From Pseudomonas sp. LB-090624 (GTDB taxonomy: Bacteria > Pseudomonadota > Gammaproteobacteria > Pseudomonadales > Pseudomonadaceae), in contig NZ_QJRL01000005.1 of the NCBI RefSeq assembly GCF_003205205.1, positions 186,001-250,000 of the forward strand: DNA of 64,000 nt. Direction: 5' to 3'. The position numbers and the translations under genes were made by a program. A model generated the notes under the pieces. That model ran no database searches, was not told the DNA's origin, and was given only the letters and a program-made list of their open reading frames with translations. This document shows positions 34,163 through 42,730 of the stretch, one piece after another; position 1 is the first letter of the stretch; each line of letters begins with the position of its first letter.

Positions 34163-35353
34163 ATGACCTCTCCATTGAAAGGCATAAAGGTTATCGAGAT
34201 GGGTCAGCTGATCGCTGGTCCTTTTGCTGCCAAGATCCTCGGCGAGTTTGGTGCTGATGTCATCAAGATCGAGCCGCCCGTCACCGGTGACCCTCTGCGC
34301 AAATGGCGCATGCTGCACGATGGCACTTCCGTGTGGTGGGCTGCGCAGTCTCGCAACAAACGCTCCGTGACGCTCGACCTCCGCCAAGAGGAAGCGCATG
34401 ACGTCATCAAGCGGCTGGTCAAGGACGCCGACATCCTGATCGAAAACTTTCGCCCGGGAACCCTCGAGAAGTGGGGGCTGGGTTGGGAAGTGCTGCGGGA
34501 AATCAACCCTGGCTTGGTGATGCTTCGGGTTTCGGGTTACGGCCAGAGCGGCCCCTATCGTGACCTCCCAGGCTTTGGTGTGATTGGCGAGGCGATGGGC
34601 GGACTTCGCCACCTGTCTGGAGAGCCTGGCCGCACGCCTGTCCGCGTTGGGGTGTCGATTGGCGATTCACTTTCCGCGCTGCACGGTGTGATCGGCGTTC
34701 TACTGGCACTGCGTCATCGTGAGCAGAACAACGGCGAAGGTCAGCAGGTTGACGTTGCCCTGTACGAGTCGGTCTTCAACATGATGGAGAGCCTGATTCC
34801 CGAATATTCCGTGTTCGAGACGATTCGTCAGCCTGCCGGCAGCAGTTTGCCAGGCATTGCCCCGACCAATGCTTACCGTTGCAAAGACGGAAAGTATGCA
34901 CTTATTGCCGGGAACGGCGACAGCATCTATCGCCGGCTCATGGAGAAAATCGATCGCATCGATCTGGCCGATGACCCTGAGCTTGCGCAAAACGACGGCC
35001 GGGTGCGGCATGTTGCACGCATCGACGCCGCCATTTCCACGTGGACTGCAGAGCGCTCTCTGGAAGAAGTGTTGGATGCCCTGAATGACGCACGCATCCC
35101 TGCAGGCAAGATCTACGACGCCGCCGATATCGCGAGCGATCCTCACTACAAAGCGCGGAACATGTTGCTTGAAAGTACGCTGGACGACGGTACGGCGGTT
35201 ACGTTGCCGGGAATCGTCCCCAAGTTGCTATCGACACCGGGAGAGGTAAGCCGCAAAGCCCCGCGTCTTGGTGAACACACAGACGAGGTGCTGGAGGCTC
35301 ATGGCTTCGATGCCAGCACCCGTGAAGTGTGGCGCAGCCGCGGCATTATTTGA
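34163..35353 (+). CDS. Family III CoA-transferase (CaiB/BaiF type)
   Basis: This 396-residue protein has the family III opening KGIKVIEMGQLIAGPFAAKILGEFGADVIKIE and the catalytic Asp near residue 197 in GQQVDVALYESVF. Such enzymes move CoA between carboxylic acids through an aspartyl anhydride. Followed 16 bp later by an HMG-CoA lyase homologue, it is a candidate succinyl-CoA-dependent transferase making HMG-CoA or a close relative. An ATG at 34163 gives the homologous start; longer frames are not supported. Confidence 0.92.
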   Translation: MTSPLKGIKVIEMGQLIAGPFAAKILGEFGADVIKIEPPVTGDPLRKWRMLHDGTSVWWAAQSRNKRSVTLDLRQEEAHDVIKRLVKDADILIENFRPGTLEKWGLGWEVLREINPGLVMLRVSGYGQSGPYRDLPGFGVIGEAMGGLRHLSGEPGRTPVRVGVSIGDSLSALHGVIGVLLALRHREQNNGEGQQVDVALYESVFNMMESLIPEYSVFETIRQPAGSSLPGIAPTNAYRCKDGKYALIAGNGDSIYRRLMEKIDRIDLADDPELAQNDGRVRHVARIDAAISTWTAERSLEEVLDALNDARIPAGKIYDAADIASDPHYKARNMLLESTLDDGTAVTLPGIVPKLLSTPGEVSRKAPRLGEHTDEVLEAHGFDASTREVWRSRGII

Positions 35354-35369
35354 AGTACGGAGTAGCCTG

Positions 35370-36335
35370 ATGAAACGCCTATATATGCAGGAAGTCGCGA
35401 CCCGTGACGGCTTCCAGAACGAATCTACCTTCATCGAAACTGCCGACAAGATTTCGATGGTGAACGCGCTGAGCCAGTGCGGCTACGCAAAGATTGAAGT
35501 GACCTCGTTCACTTCGCCCAAGGCGATCCCGGCACTGCGCGATGCTGAAGCCGTCATGCAAGGGATTGAACGCCATCCGGACGTCGAATACACCGTACTG
35601 GTGCCGAATGTACGTGGCGCAGAGCGTGCACTGGGGTGTGGCGTCGATGAAGCTAATTTGGTGATGTCGGTGAGCGAGCCACATAATCGCTCAAATCTGC
35701 GCATGACTCGGGAGCAATCGTTCCTCCAGCTCAAGGAAGTCGTTTCGGTGATTGGCGCTGGGCCAGTTGCGGTGAACGTTTCTCTGTCGACTGTTTTCGG
35801 TTGCCCTATGCAGGGTGATGTACCGGTCGATGAAATACTGGGGTGGGTTGATCGGTTCGCCAATCTAGGCGTTCGAGGCGTCACCCTGTGCGATACCACA
35901 GGCATGGCGTTCCCCTCCCAGGTTCAGACCTTGTCAGCGCAAGTGATCGAACGTTTCCCTGAGCTTCAGGTCACGCTGCACTTCCACAACACGCGGGGCA
36001 TGGCACTGGCCAACACCGTGGCGGCGTTGCAGGCCGGCGTGGACCGTTTCGACTCTTCACTAGGCGGACTGGGCGGCTGTCCGTACGCACCTGGGGCCAG
36101 CGGCAATGTATGTACCGAAGATCTGGTGCATATGCTCCAGCTCATGGGCTACGACACGAATGTCGACCTCGACGGTATTCTCCAGGCCTCTGCGAGGCTC
36201 CCTCAATTGATTGGGCATCCGACCCCGAGCCAGATTTTGAAAGCTGGCAAGCGTCTGGATCTGCACCCGATTCCTGAGCACGTCAATACACTCGCCAAGC
36301 AAGTGGTCTCGAACGCAGCGCAGGGGGTCAAATGA
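35370..36335 (+). CDS. HMG-CoA lyase-family protein
   Basis: This 321-residue protein has the active-site segments of 3-hydroxy-3-methylglutaryl-CoA lyase: VATRDGFQNE at the N-terminus, LHFHNTRGMALAN with the metal histidines, and GLGGCPYAPGASGNVCTED with the catalytic Cys. The reaction would be retro-aldol cleavage of HMG-CoA or of a related 3-hydroxyacyl-CoA to acetyl-CoA (or pyruvate) and a second product. It follows the CoA-transferase, which would supply the thioester. Close homologues also cleave citramalyl-CoA, so the substrate is open. Confidence 0.92.
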   Translation: MKRLYMQEVATRDGFQNESTFIETADKISMVNALSQCGYAKIEVTSFTSPKAIPALRDAEAVMQGIERHPDVEYTVLVPNVRGAERALGCGVDEANLVMSVSEPHNRSNLRMTREQSFLQLKEVVSVIGAGPVAVNVSLSTVFGCPMQGDVPVDEILGWVDRFANLGVRGVTLCDTTGMAFPSQVQTLSAQVIERFPELQVTLHFHNTRGMALANTVAALQAGVDRFDSSLGGLGGCPYAPGASGNVCTEDLVHMLQLMGYDTNVDLDGILQASARLPQLIGHPTPSQILKAGKRLDLHPIPEHVNTLAKQVVSNAAQGVK

Positions 36336-36709
36336 TCGATCATCTGGATCACCTCGTGCTGACGACGATCGACCTCGACGCATCCAAGGATTTCTACCTG
36401 CGTGTAATGGGCATGAAGTTGGAGTCTTTCGGTCAGGGGCGCATCGCGTATCGATTTGGCAATCAAAAAATCAACGTACATGTGCGTGGCAAAGAATTCG
36501 AGCCCAAGGCTCATTTGCCAGTGCCGGGCGCGTTGGACCTGTGCTTCATTGCCAGCCAAGGCCTCGATGCGGTCATCGAACACTTGCACGCGGTGCAGTG
36601 GCCAATCGTAGAGGGTCCTGTCCAGCGTACCGGGGCAACTGGCCCGATCAGATCAGTGTATGTCCGCGACCCGGATCTCAATTTGATCGAGATTTCCGAG
36701 TTGATCTAA
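36332..36709 (+). CDS. VOC/glyoxalase-like protein
   Basis: This 125-residue vicinal-oxygen-chelate protein opens with IDHLDHLVLTTIDLDASKDFY and ends with SVYVRDPDLNLIEISEL, where His and Glu are the usual metal ligands. It overlaps the lyase stop by four bases. The family includes lyases, dioxygenases and isomerases; this single-domain form gives no substrate clue beyond the operon. Confidence 0.87.
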   Translation: MIDHLDHLVLTTIDLDASKDFYLRVMGMKLESFGQGRIAYRFGNQKINVHVRGKEFEPKAHLPVPGALDLCFIASQGLDAVIEHLHAVQWPIVEGPVQRTGATGPIRSVYVRDPDLNLIEISELI

Positions 36710-36739
36710 CGCTGTCGGACCATAGTGGTGAGGTGTCTT

Positions 36740-37681
36740 ATGAATATTGTTTTTCTGGATGGGGCGAGCTTGCCGTATCCCATGGCGCGGCCCGCCCAGG
36801 CGTCGACCTGGACTGTGCGTGAAAGCACGTCGCAAGATGAACTGATTGGCGCCCTGGCCGGGGCAGACGTGGCAATCACCAACAAGGTGAAGCTCGGTCG
36901 AGTTCAGCTGGAGCAACTGCCAAATCTCAAGCTCATCTGTGTGGCCGCTACCGGGTATGACTGCGTCGATGTAGCTGCCTGCAGGGATCTGGGGGTGACG
37001 GTCTGCAATGCACCTGCCTACTCGGCCAACAGCGTCGCTGAAGCCGTTATCGGCTCGATTTTCGCGCTGCGCAGAAGCCTTTTTGAATATCGAGACTCCG
37101 CTACTTCGCGTTGGCCGACGTCCAACCATTTCTGTGTCCACGGCACCCCGATCCAAGACATCAAAGGATCGACCCTGGGCATTGTCGGCCGAGGCGATAT
37201 TGGCAGCCGTGTGGCTCAACTGGCAGTGGGCTTGGATATCAATGTCATGTTTGCGGAACACCGCGGGGCGGCCCAGGTTCGTGAAGGCTACGTACCCTTT
37301 GAAGCGATGCTCGAAGAGGCTGACGCGATCTCCCTGCATTGTCCTCTCACCCCGCAAACGCGGCATTTGATCGGCGCGGAACAACTCGCGCGAATGAAGC
37401 GTGGCGCATTGTTGATCAACACCGCGCGCGGGCCCTTGGTGAACGAGCAGGCTGTGCTTGCCGCTTTGCAGTCGGGGCATCTTGGCGGCGCAGCATTGGA
37501 TGTGCTCGATGTCGAGCCTCCCCAGGCCGATCACCCTCTGCTGAATGCAGAGCTGCCGAACTTGATCGTAACGCCACATGTGGGCTGGGCGAGTCAAAGC
37601 AGTGTCGCCCGCCTGGTCAATACCTTGCTCGCGAACATCGCTGCTTACGCATCGGACAAGGCAATCAACGTGGTGTCGTAA
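36740..37681 (+). CDS. D-2-hydroxyacid dehydrogenase (NAD-dependent)
   Basis: This 313-residue protein has the NAD-binding Rossmann motif GSTLGIVGRGDIGSRV, the arginine in INTARGPLV and the DVLDVEPPQADHPL segment with the terminal histidine in TPHVGWAS. It interconverts a D-2-hydroxy acid and a 2-oxo acid. The ATG at 36740 has AGGTG upstream. Within this operon it may reduce or oxidise a 2-oxo product of the lyase step. The exact acid is not deducible. Confidence 0.92.
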   Translation: MNIVFLDGASLPYPMARPAQASTWTVRESTSQDELIGALAGADVAITNKVKLGRVQLEQLPNLKLICVAATGYDCVDVAACRDLGVTVCNAPAYSANSVAEAVIGSIFALRRSLFEYRDSATSRWPTSNHFCVHGTPIQDIKGSTLGIVGRGDIGSRVAQLAVGLDINVMFAEHRGAAQVREGYVPFEAMLEEADAISLHCPLTPQTRHLIGAEQLARMKRGALLINTARGPLVNEQAVLAALQSGHLGGAALDVLDVEPPQADHPLLNAELPNLIVTPHVGWASQSSVARLVNTLLANIAAYASDKAINVVS

Positions 37682-37715
37682 ATCCCCTCAATCGAAAATC
37701 ACAAGGTAGAGCGCC

Positions 37716-39014
37716 ATGACAAAAACAATCAGCTCTTCGGCCGACCTCCCTGACCTTCCTGTGGTCAAACGTAAGCCGTTTTATCATCATCTGTACGTTC
37801 AAGTGCTGGCCGCGATTTTGCTGGGTATCCTGCTCGGGCATGTCAGTCCAGGCCTGGGCGAACAGATGAAGCCGCTGGGTGATACATTCATCAAGCTCAT
37901 TAAAATGCTGATCGCGCCGATCATCTTCTGTACTGTCGTCAGCGGCATTGCTGGCATGCAGAACCTGAAAAAAATTGGTCGGATTGGCTTCAAGTCGCTG
38001 GTCTATTTCGAGGTTCTTACAACCTTGGCACTGATCATCGGCCTGGTGGGTGTGAACCTGTTCAAACCGGGCGTGGGGATGCATATCGACCCGTCTACGC
38101 TGGATGGCTCGGCGATTGCCAGTTACACAAAAGCCGCGCATGATCAATCCGTTGTCGGTTTCCTGACTCATATTGTGCCGACCACTGTATTCGGCGCATT
38201 CAGTGAAGGCGACATTCTGCAAGTGTTGTTCATTTCGGTGCTGTTCGCTTTCGGCCTTCAATTGCTTGGCCCGATCGGCAAGCCGCTGCTGGATACGATC
38301 GACCTGGTCGCCCAAGCCTTCTTCCGCATGCTCAAAATCGTCATGTACGTGGCACCTCTGGGCGCCTTCGGCGGGATGGCATTCACAATCGGCAAATACG
38401 GAATTGGCTCGCTGGCGTCGTATGGCCACCTGCTGATCTGCTATTACGTTACCGGTTTCGTCTTTGTCTTCGTGGTCCTGAACATCGCTGCGCGGCTGGC
38501 AGGCTTCAGCCTCTGGAAGTTTTTGAAGTACATCCGTGAAGAGCTGGTTCTGGTACTCGGTACATCCTCTTCGGAGTCGGCACTGCCCCGCCTGATGGGC
38601 AAACTGGAGAAGCTGGGCTGCGAAAAATCGACGGTTGGCCTGGTTGTTCCCTCCGGCTATTGCTTCAACCTCGATGGCAGCTGCATCAACATGACCGTGC
38701 TCGCGATTTTCATCGCGCAAGCACTGGATATCGATGTGTCGATTTATCACCAGGTCACGCTGCTGTTGATTCTCCTGTTGACCTCAAAGGGGGCGGCGAG
38801 CGTGACCGGTGGCGCGTTCATCACGTTGGCAGCGACCCTTGGCTCTATCGATGTGATCCCGGCTGCAGGTCTCGTCCTGGTCCTGGGTGTATACCGCTTC
38901 ATTTCCGAAGGTGGCGCCTTGATCAACGTTATTGGCAATGGTGTTGCAGCGCTCTTTGTGGCGCGTTGGGAAGGTGTGCTTGATCGGGAGCAGCTCAAAC
39001 GAGAGCTGGGTTAG
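37716..39014 (+). CDS. dctA: C4-dicarboxylate transporter DctA
   Basis: This 432-residue DAACS protein is DctA-like: KPFYHHLYVQVLAAILLGI, MKPLGDTFIKLIKM and PIIFCTVVSGIAGMQN are near the DctA consensus, and GTSSSESALPRLM and PSGYCFNLDGSCINMT form the re-entrant substrate site. It imports succinate, fumarate, malate or related acids with cations. It sits between the hydroxyacid dehydrogenase and an Mct-like CoA-transferase, so it may be adapted to a branched dicarboxylate. It probably belongs to the same transcription unit. Confidence 0.93.
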   Translation: MTKTISSSADLPDLPVVKRKPFYHHLYVQVLAAILLGILLGHVSPGLGEQMKPLGDTFIKLIKMLIAPIIFCTVVSGIAGMQNLKKIGRIGFKSLVYFEVLTTLALIIGLVGVNLFKPGVGMHIDPSTLDGSAIASYTKAAHDQSVVGFLTHIVPTTVFGAFSEGDILQVLFISVLFAFGLQLLGPIGKPLLDTIDLVAQAFFRMLKIVMYVAPLGAFGGMAFTIGKYGIGSLASYGHLLICYYVTGFVFVFVVLNIAARLAGFSLWKFLKYIREELVLVLGTSSSESALPRLMGKLEKLGCEKSTVGLVVPSGYCFNLDGSCINMTVLAIFIAQALDIDVSIYHQVTLLLILLLTSKGAASVTGGAFITLAATLGSIDVIPAAGLVLVLGVYRFISEGGALINVIGNGVAALFVARWEGVLDREQLKRELG

Positions 39015-39099
39015 GTTTGCGTTCCGGCTCTGTGCTCGCCAACCACGCTAGGTGAGCATGGAGCCGGCTCGCGACGTTTTGAAATCTTGCGAGGGCCAC

Positions 39100-40329
39100 A
39101 TGCCTTATCCGTTTCTGCAAGGTGTGAGTGTTGTCGAAAGCTCCGCTTTCGTGCCTGCACCGCTAGCAGGGCTAGCCTTGGCCCAATTTGGAGCCGATGT
39201 CATCCGCATAGATGCCATTGGTGGTGGAATCGACTACCGACGAGCACCCCGCGTACCTGACAGTGGCCGCAGCCTGTTCTGGGCGTCGCTCAACGCTGGA
39301 AAGCGCTCTCTGGCGATCGATTTTCGCCGACCAGAAGCCCGCGAGCTGGTGCAGGAGCTGGTATGTCGGACGGGCAATCTGCTCACTAACCGAGCTGCAT
39401 CCTGGTTGAACCACAGCCTGCTGGTCGAGCGCAGGCACGACTTGATTTCTTGCCTGATCGAAGGAAACCCTGACGGGTCTTCAGTGATGGAGTGCACGCT
39501 GAGTAGTGCCACGGGTTTTCCGATGCTCGCTCGAGAAAACCAATGCGCAAGGCCAGTCAACAGCCAGCTACCGGCTTGGGATGTGGTCACGGCATACCAG
39601 GCAGCGTTTGCGTTTCTGGGGGCAATCAACCGTCGATTGGTGCGCGGTGAAGGGGCTTTGATCAAAATCGCGATGTCGGATGTGGCGTTTTCGACAATGT
39701 CGCATTTGGGGCTGCTAGCGGAAGCTGAGGTGCTCGATCGCGATCGGGGGGCAGTTGGAAACCATATCTATGGTGCGTTTGGGCGCGACTTTGAGACTGC
39801 CGATGGGCAGCGGTTGATGGTCGCTGCTATCACTGCCTCCCAATGGCATTCTCTGATTAGCTGCTGTGGCGTTGGCGGTCAAATAGGGCAATTGGAGGCG
39901 CAGCTCAACCTGGATTTCAATGATGAAATGCAGCGCTACGCGGGGAGGGAGTCGATCGTCGCTTTATTGGAGCCGTGGTTCCGTAGCCGCTCTTTTGCAG
40001 AGGTCGGACAGCGCCTGGATCAATTCAAAGTGTCTTGGGGTAAATACTCAAGTGTGAAGCAACTGCTCAATGATGACCCACGCGTCGGCTTGAGCAATCC
40101 CATCTTCGAGACGCTGGCCACCGAGGGCGTAGGCACTCACATCAGTGCCAAGCTGGCTGCCAGGTTCGAAGGGCTGGAGAGTACTCCAAATTCACCTGCT
40201 CCGTTGCTGGGCACGCATACAGACGAGGTGCTGCATGACGTCCTGGGCTTGTCTGGAATCGAAATAGCACGGCTGCATGACTCGGGGGTCGTGGCTGGGC
40301 CAGACGCCGATCCATTTGCCCGCGTGTAG
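39100..40329 (+). CDS. Family III CoA-transferase, mesaconyl-CoA transferase (Mct)-like
   Basis: This 409-residue protein opens LQGVSVVESSAFVPAPLAG and continues FWASLNAGKRSLAIDFRRPEA, which resembles 2-methylfumaryl-CoA isomerase (Mct) from memory. In the active-site segment ALIKIAMSDVAF the usual Asp of VDxA is Lys, and an Asp lies five residues later; if Mct-type catalysis uses that second Asp the enzyme is active. ATG 39100 has GAGGG upstream. It would shift CoA within or between unsaturated dicarboxylates. Confidence 0.78.
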   Translation: MPYPFLQGVSVVESSAFVPAPLAGLALAQFGADVIRIDAIGGGIDYRRAPRVPDSGRSLFWASLNAGKRSLAIDFRRPEARELVQELVCRTGNLLTNRAASWLNHSLLVERRHDLISCLIEGNPDGSSVMECTLSSATGFPMLARENQCARPVNSQLPAWDVVTAYQAAFAFLGAINRRLVRGEGALIKIAMSDVAFSTMSHLGLLAEAEVLDRDRGAVGNHIYGAFGRDFETADGQRLMVAAITASQWHSLISCCGVGGQIGQLEAQLNLDFNDEMQRYAGRESIVALLEPWFRSRSFAEVGQRLDQFKVSWGKYSSVKQLLNDDPRVGLSNPIFETLATEGVGTHISAKLAARFEGLESTPNSPAPLLGTHTDEVLHDVLGLSGIEIARLHDSGVVAGPDADPFARV

Positions 40330-40365
40330 GGCACGTTAACCGTCTTCGCTTTGTTGGTCGCAAAG

Positions 40366-40401
40366 CAAAGGGGCCATCTTGTATTGATGGCCCCTTTTTT
40401 T
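40366..40401 (+). terminator. Rho-independent terminator
   Basis: AAAGGGGCCATC (40367-40378) pairs with GATGGCCCCTTT (40386-40397) around a 7-nt loop and is followed by further T. It ends the CoA-transferase operon; being AT-flanked on both sides it may also serve the convergent oxidase gene. Confidence 0.9.
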
Positions 40402-40430
40402 CATTCATGTGCGCGCACCTCGGCCTGGCG

Positions 40431-41591
40431 TTACAGTGCTCGCACGGCGGCTGCATTCAAGTCCGACAGGTTGGGGACACCGAGCAAGCCGAGATCACGC
40501 TTTATCTCGGCACAAACCAGCTCGATTGCACGTGAGACGCCGGCTTCGCCTGCAATGCACGCTGCATAGTTGAAAGGTCTGCCAATGAAGACGGCTTTTG
40601 CCCCAAGGCTCATTGCTTTGATGACATCGGTGCCACGACGTACGCCACTGTCCAGCATCACTGTTACATCGGGCACTGCTTCTACGATCTGTGGCAGCAC
40701 CAGTAGTGGCGGTACGCTGCCATCGAGTTGGCGCCCGCCGTGGTTTGAGACGATGATGCCATCGACACCGATCGATCTCGCTTTCACCGCATCCTGTGGA
40801 TTGAGGATGCCCTTGATGACGAGCGGGCCCTGCCATCGAGCCCGAATCCTTGCGACATGTTCCCAGTTCAAATGGCCTCGATCCGAGAAGTCGCGCAACA
40901 CATTCTTCGACATGATAGGCGTGCCGCGGGTCGCATAGTTGTTCTCGAAGTGGGGCATGCCATGGTGATACAGCGTTTTCAGGAAAGTGCCGAACAACCA
41001 GCGCGGATGCGTGATGCCTTCCAGCGCAAGTCGCAAGCTGGGCCTCAGAGGCGTCGAGAAGCCAGCCTTGATATTGTTTTCTCTGTTGGCCGCGACGGGG
41101 GTATCGACCGTAAGCACAAGCGTGCGAACGCCTGCTGCAGCGATTCTGTCAATCAGCGCATCAATTTGCGCCTCATTCCCCGGCAGATATGCCTGAAACC
41201 AGGTTGAGGGTGCCTTTTCAATCACCTCTTCCAGACGGATCAGTGAGGATCCGCTCATGATGCTGGGTAGGGCAGCCCGCTCAGCAGCCTTGGCGAGCGT
41301 CACATCACCGCGGTAACTGGTCAGAGCAGCTATCCCCATCGGCGCGATACCAACAGGGGCAGCGTAGGCTTCGCCGAACAGCTCGATGGACATGTCGATC
41401 CGGGAAACGTTGACCAGCACATTGGGTACGAACCCGTACTCGCCGAACGCTGCCTGATTGGCCTTTACCGACACCTCGTCTTCCACGGCGCCCGATACGT
41501 AGGCATAGAGGGGCCCTGGCAGGCGCTTGCGGGCGACCGCTTCAAAATCGTGCAAGGATAGAAACCGGTTGAGATTGCTCACGTTCGACAC
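40431..41591 (-). CDS. FMN-dependent 2-hydroxyacid oxidase/dehydrogenase (LldD family)
   Basis: This 386-residue (beta/alpha)8-barrel flavoenzyme has LTSYRGDVTLAKAAERA, the LVLTVDTPVAANRENN segment, and the catalytic SNHGGRQLDGS; PLVIKGILNPQDAVKA completes the FMN site. It oxidises an L-2-hydroxy acid such as lactate or mandelate to the 2-oxo acid. It starts GTG and is divergent from a LysR gene with the AAAGCGAA inverted repeat between. The RraA protein at 44152 could act on the oxo acid. Confidence 0.93.
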   Translation of the reverse strand: MSNVSNLNRFLSLHDFEAVARKRLPGPLYAYVSGAVEDEVSVKANQAAFGEYGFVPNVLVNVSRIDMSIELFGEAYAAPVGIAPMGIAALTSYRGDVTLAKAAERAALPSIMSGSSLIRLEEVIEKAPSTWFQAYLPGNEAQIDALIDRIAAAGVRTLVLTVDTPVAANRENNIKAGFSTPLRPSLRLALEGITHPRWLFGTFLKTLYHHGMPHFENNYATRGTPIMSKNVLRDFSDRGHLNWEHVARIRARWQGPLVIKGILNPQDAVKARSIGVDGIIVSNHGGRQLDGSVPPLLVLPQIVEAVPDVTVMLDSGVRRGTDVIKAMSLGAKAVFIGRPFNYAACIAGEAGVSRAIELVCAEIKRDLGLLGVPNLSDLNAAAVRAL

Positions 41592-41650
41592 TCACTTCTG
41601 CAGACGGTTTTAATTATGAGGGTCACGGTAAAGCCAGAACGTTTACCATT

Positions 41651-41684
41651 AAAGCGAATTAATTTATTCTTTTTTGTTCGCTTT
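41651..41684. promoter_or_regulatory. AAAGCGAA-N18-TTCGCTTT inverted repeat, copy 1
   Basis: The arms lie at 41651-41658 and 41677-41684, between the divergent oxidase and LysR genes, 22 bp before the LysR ATG. The same arms with the same 18-bp spacer recur at 42637-42670. It is a likely operator for the LysR protein. Confidence 0.75.
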
Positions 41685-41706
41685 TATGAAATAGAAGGGG
41701 TGTTCG

Positions 41707-42612
41707 ATGACCTTGAAGCAACTGGAAGCCTTTTATTGGGCTGCCACCTGTTCCAGCTTCGCCATAGCTGCGAATCGGCTCAATATTTCAGTTTCCTCCC
41801 TCTCCAAACGGATCGTTGAACTGGAAGGGGCGCTGGGGACGGAGCTGTTCAATCGCTCATCCCGAAATGCGGCGGTCACCCCTGCCGCGCAACATTTGCT
41901 CCCTCACGCACGGGACCTGCTCACTCACGCAGGCCGCTTCCTGGACATGGCGAAGAGCAGTTCCACAATCGAGGGCCGATGCCGGTTTGGCGTTGGCGAG
42001 TTGACCGGCCTTACCTGGTTGCCTTCCATGATGGCAGCGATGCAAGCCGAACATCCAAACCTGCTGATGGAGCCCACTGTCAGCGTAGGCATGAAGATCG
42101 AGATGGCACTGGCGAATGCCGAGCTTGATTTCGCGCTGATTGCGGGCCCCTCGACACGGCCTGGCATTTCCTCTCACATTATTGGAACTGCCGAGTTCAC
42201 CTGGGTAAGCCGCAAGGTGCTGACGTCAGGGCGCGATGTCAGTGCCATTGGCCTGGAGGACTTGCCCTCACTCCCCCTGGTGAGCCTCCCTGCTAGCGCA
42301 GGGACCGTGAGAATTCTCGACGATTGGCTGGCCGATCACGGCGTTACGCCGGAGCGCTCGATCATCTGTGAAAACTGGGGCGCAGTGGCAGGCTTGATTC
42401 ATCACGGTCTTGGCCTGGGCTTCCTGCCGCGAGCGTGGGCCGAAGCACTCATCGCGAAGGGGGCCCTGGTTGCGCTCGATTCATTCCCGGCCCTGCGGCC
42501 GCTTCAATACACTTTCCAGTGGCGTCGTGACGATACACGCCCGTTGATAGAACAAGCGCGTTCACTGGCCATCAAGACCCTGAACTTCAGCGCGCCCGCC
42601 GGCCTGGTGTAA
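41707..42612 (+). CDS. LysR-family transcriptional regulator
   Basis: This 301-residue LysR protein has the HTH FYWAATCSSFAIAANRLNISVSSLSKRIVELE. It stands between the hydroxyacid oxidase and the transporter/RraA genes, each with an AAAGCGAA inverted repeat upstream, so it very likely controls both units and itself. The effector is presumably a hydroxy or oxo acid. Confidence 0.92.
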   Translation: MTLKQLEAFYWAATCSSFAIAANRLNISVSSLSKRIVELEGALGTELFNRSSRNAAVTPAAQHLLPHARDLLTHAGRFLDMAKSSSTIEGRCRFGVGELTGLTWLPSMMAAMQAEHPNLLMEPTVSVGMKIEMALANAELDFALIAGPSTRPGISSHIIGTAEFTWVSRKVLTSGRDVSAIGLEDLPSLPLVSLPASAGTVRILDDWLADHGVTPERSIICENWGAVAGLIHHGLGLGFLPRAWAEALIAKGALVALDSFPALRPLQYTFQWRRDDTRPLIEQARSLAIKTLNFSAPAGLV

Positions 42613-42636
42613 GTAAGCGCACCTCAATGTTTCCAA

Positions 42637-42670
42637 AAAGCGAACATAAAGCCAGAGAAAAATTCGCTTT
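42637..42670. promoter_or_regulatory. AAAGCGAA-N18-TTCGCTTT inverted repeat, copy 2
   Basis: Arms at 42637-42644 and 42663-42670, spacer 18 bp, located 60 bp upstream of the ACS transporter start. The spacer contains TAAAGCCAGA, which also occurs just outside copy 1. Confidence 0.75.
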
Positions 42671-42730
42671 TTCTTCAATAAATGGCGTCGGAGAATCGAG
42701 CTAACAAAAAAAATCAGAAAGGTAGGCCAC

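Noticed and set aside
37665..38750. 361-residue minus-strand frame opposite DctA
   Set aside because: Gln/His/Asp-rich composition typical of an antisense shadow; DctA on the plus strand is unmistakable.
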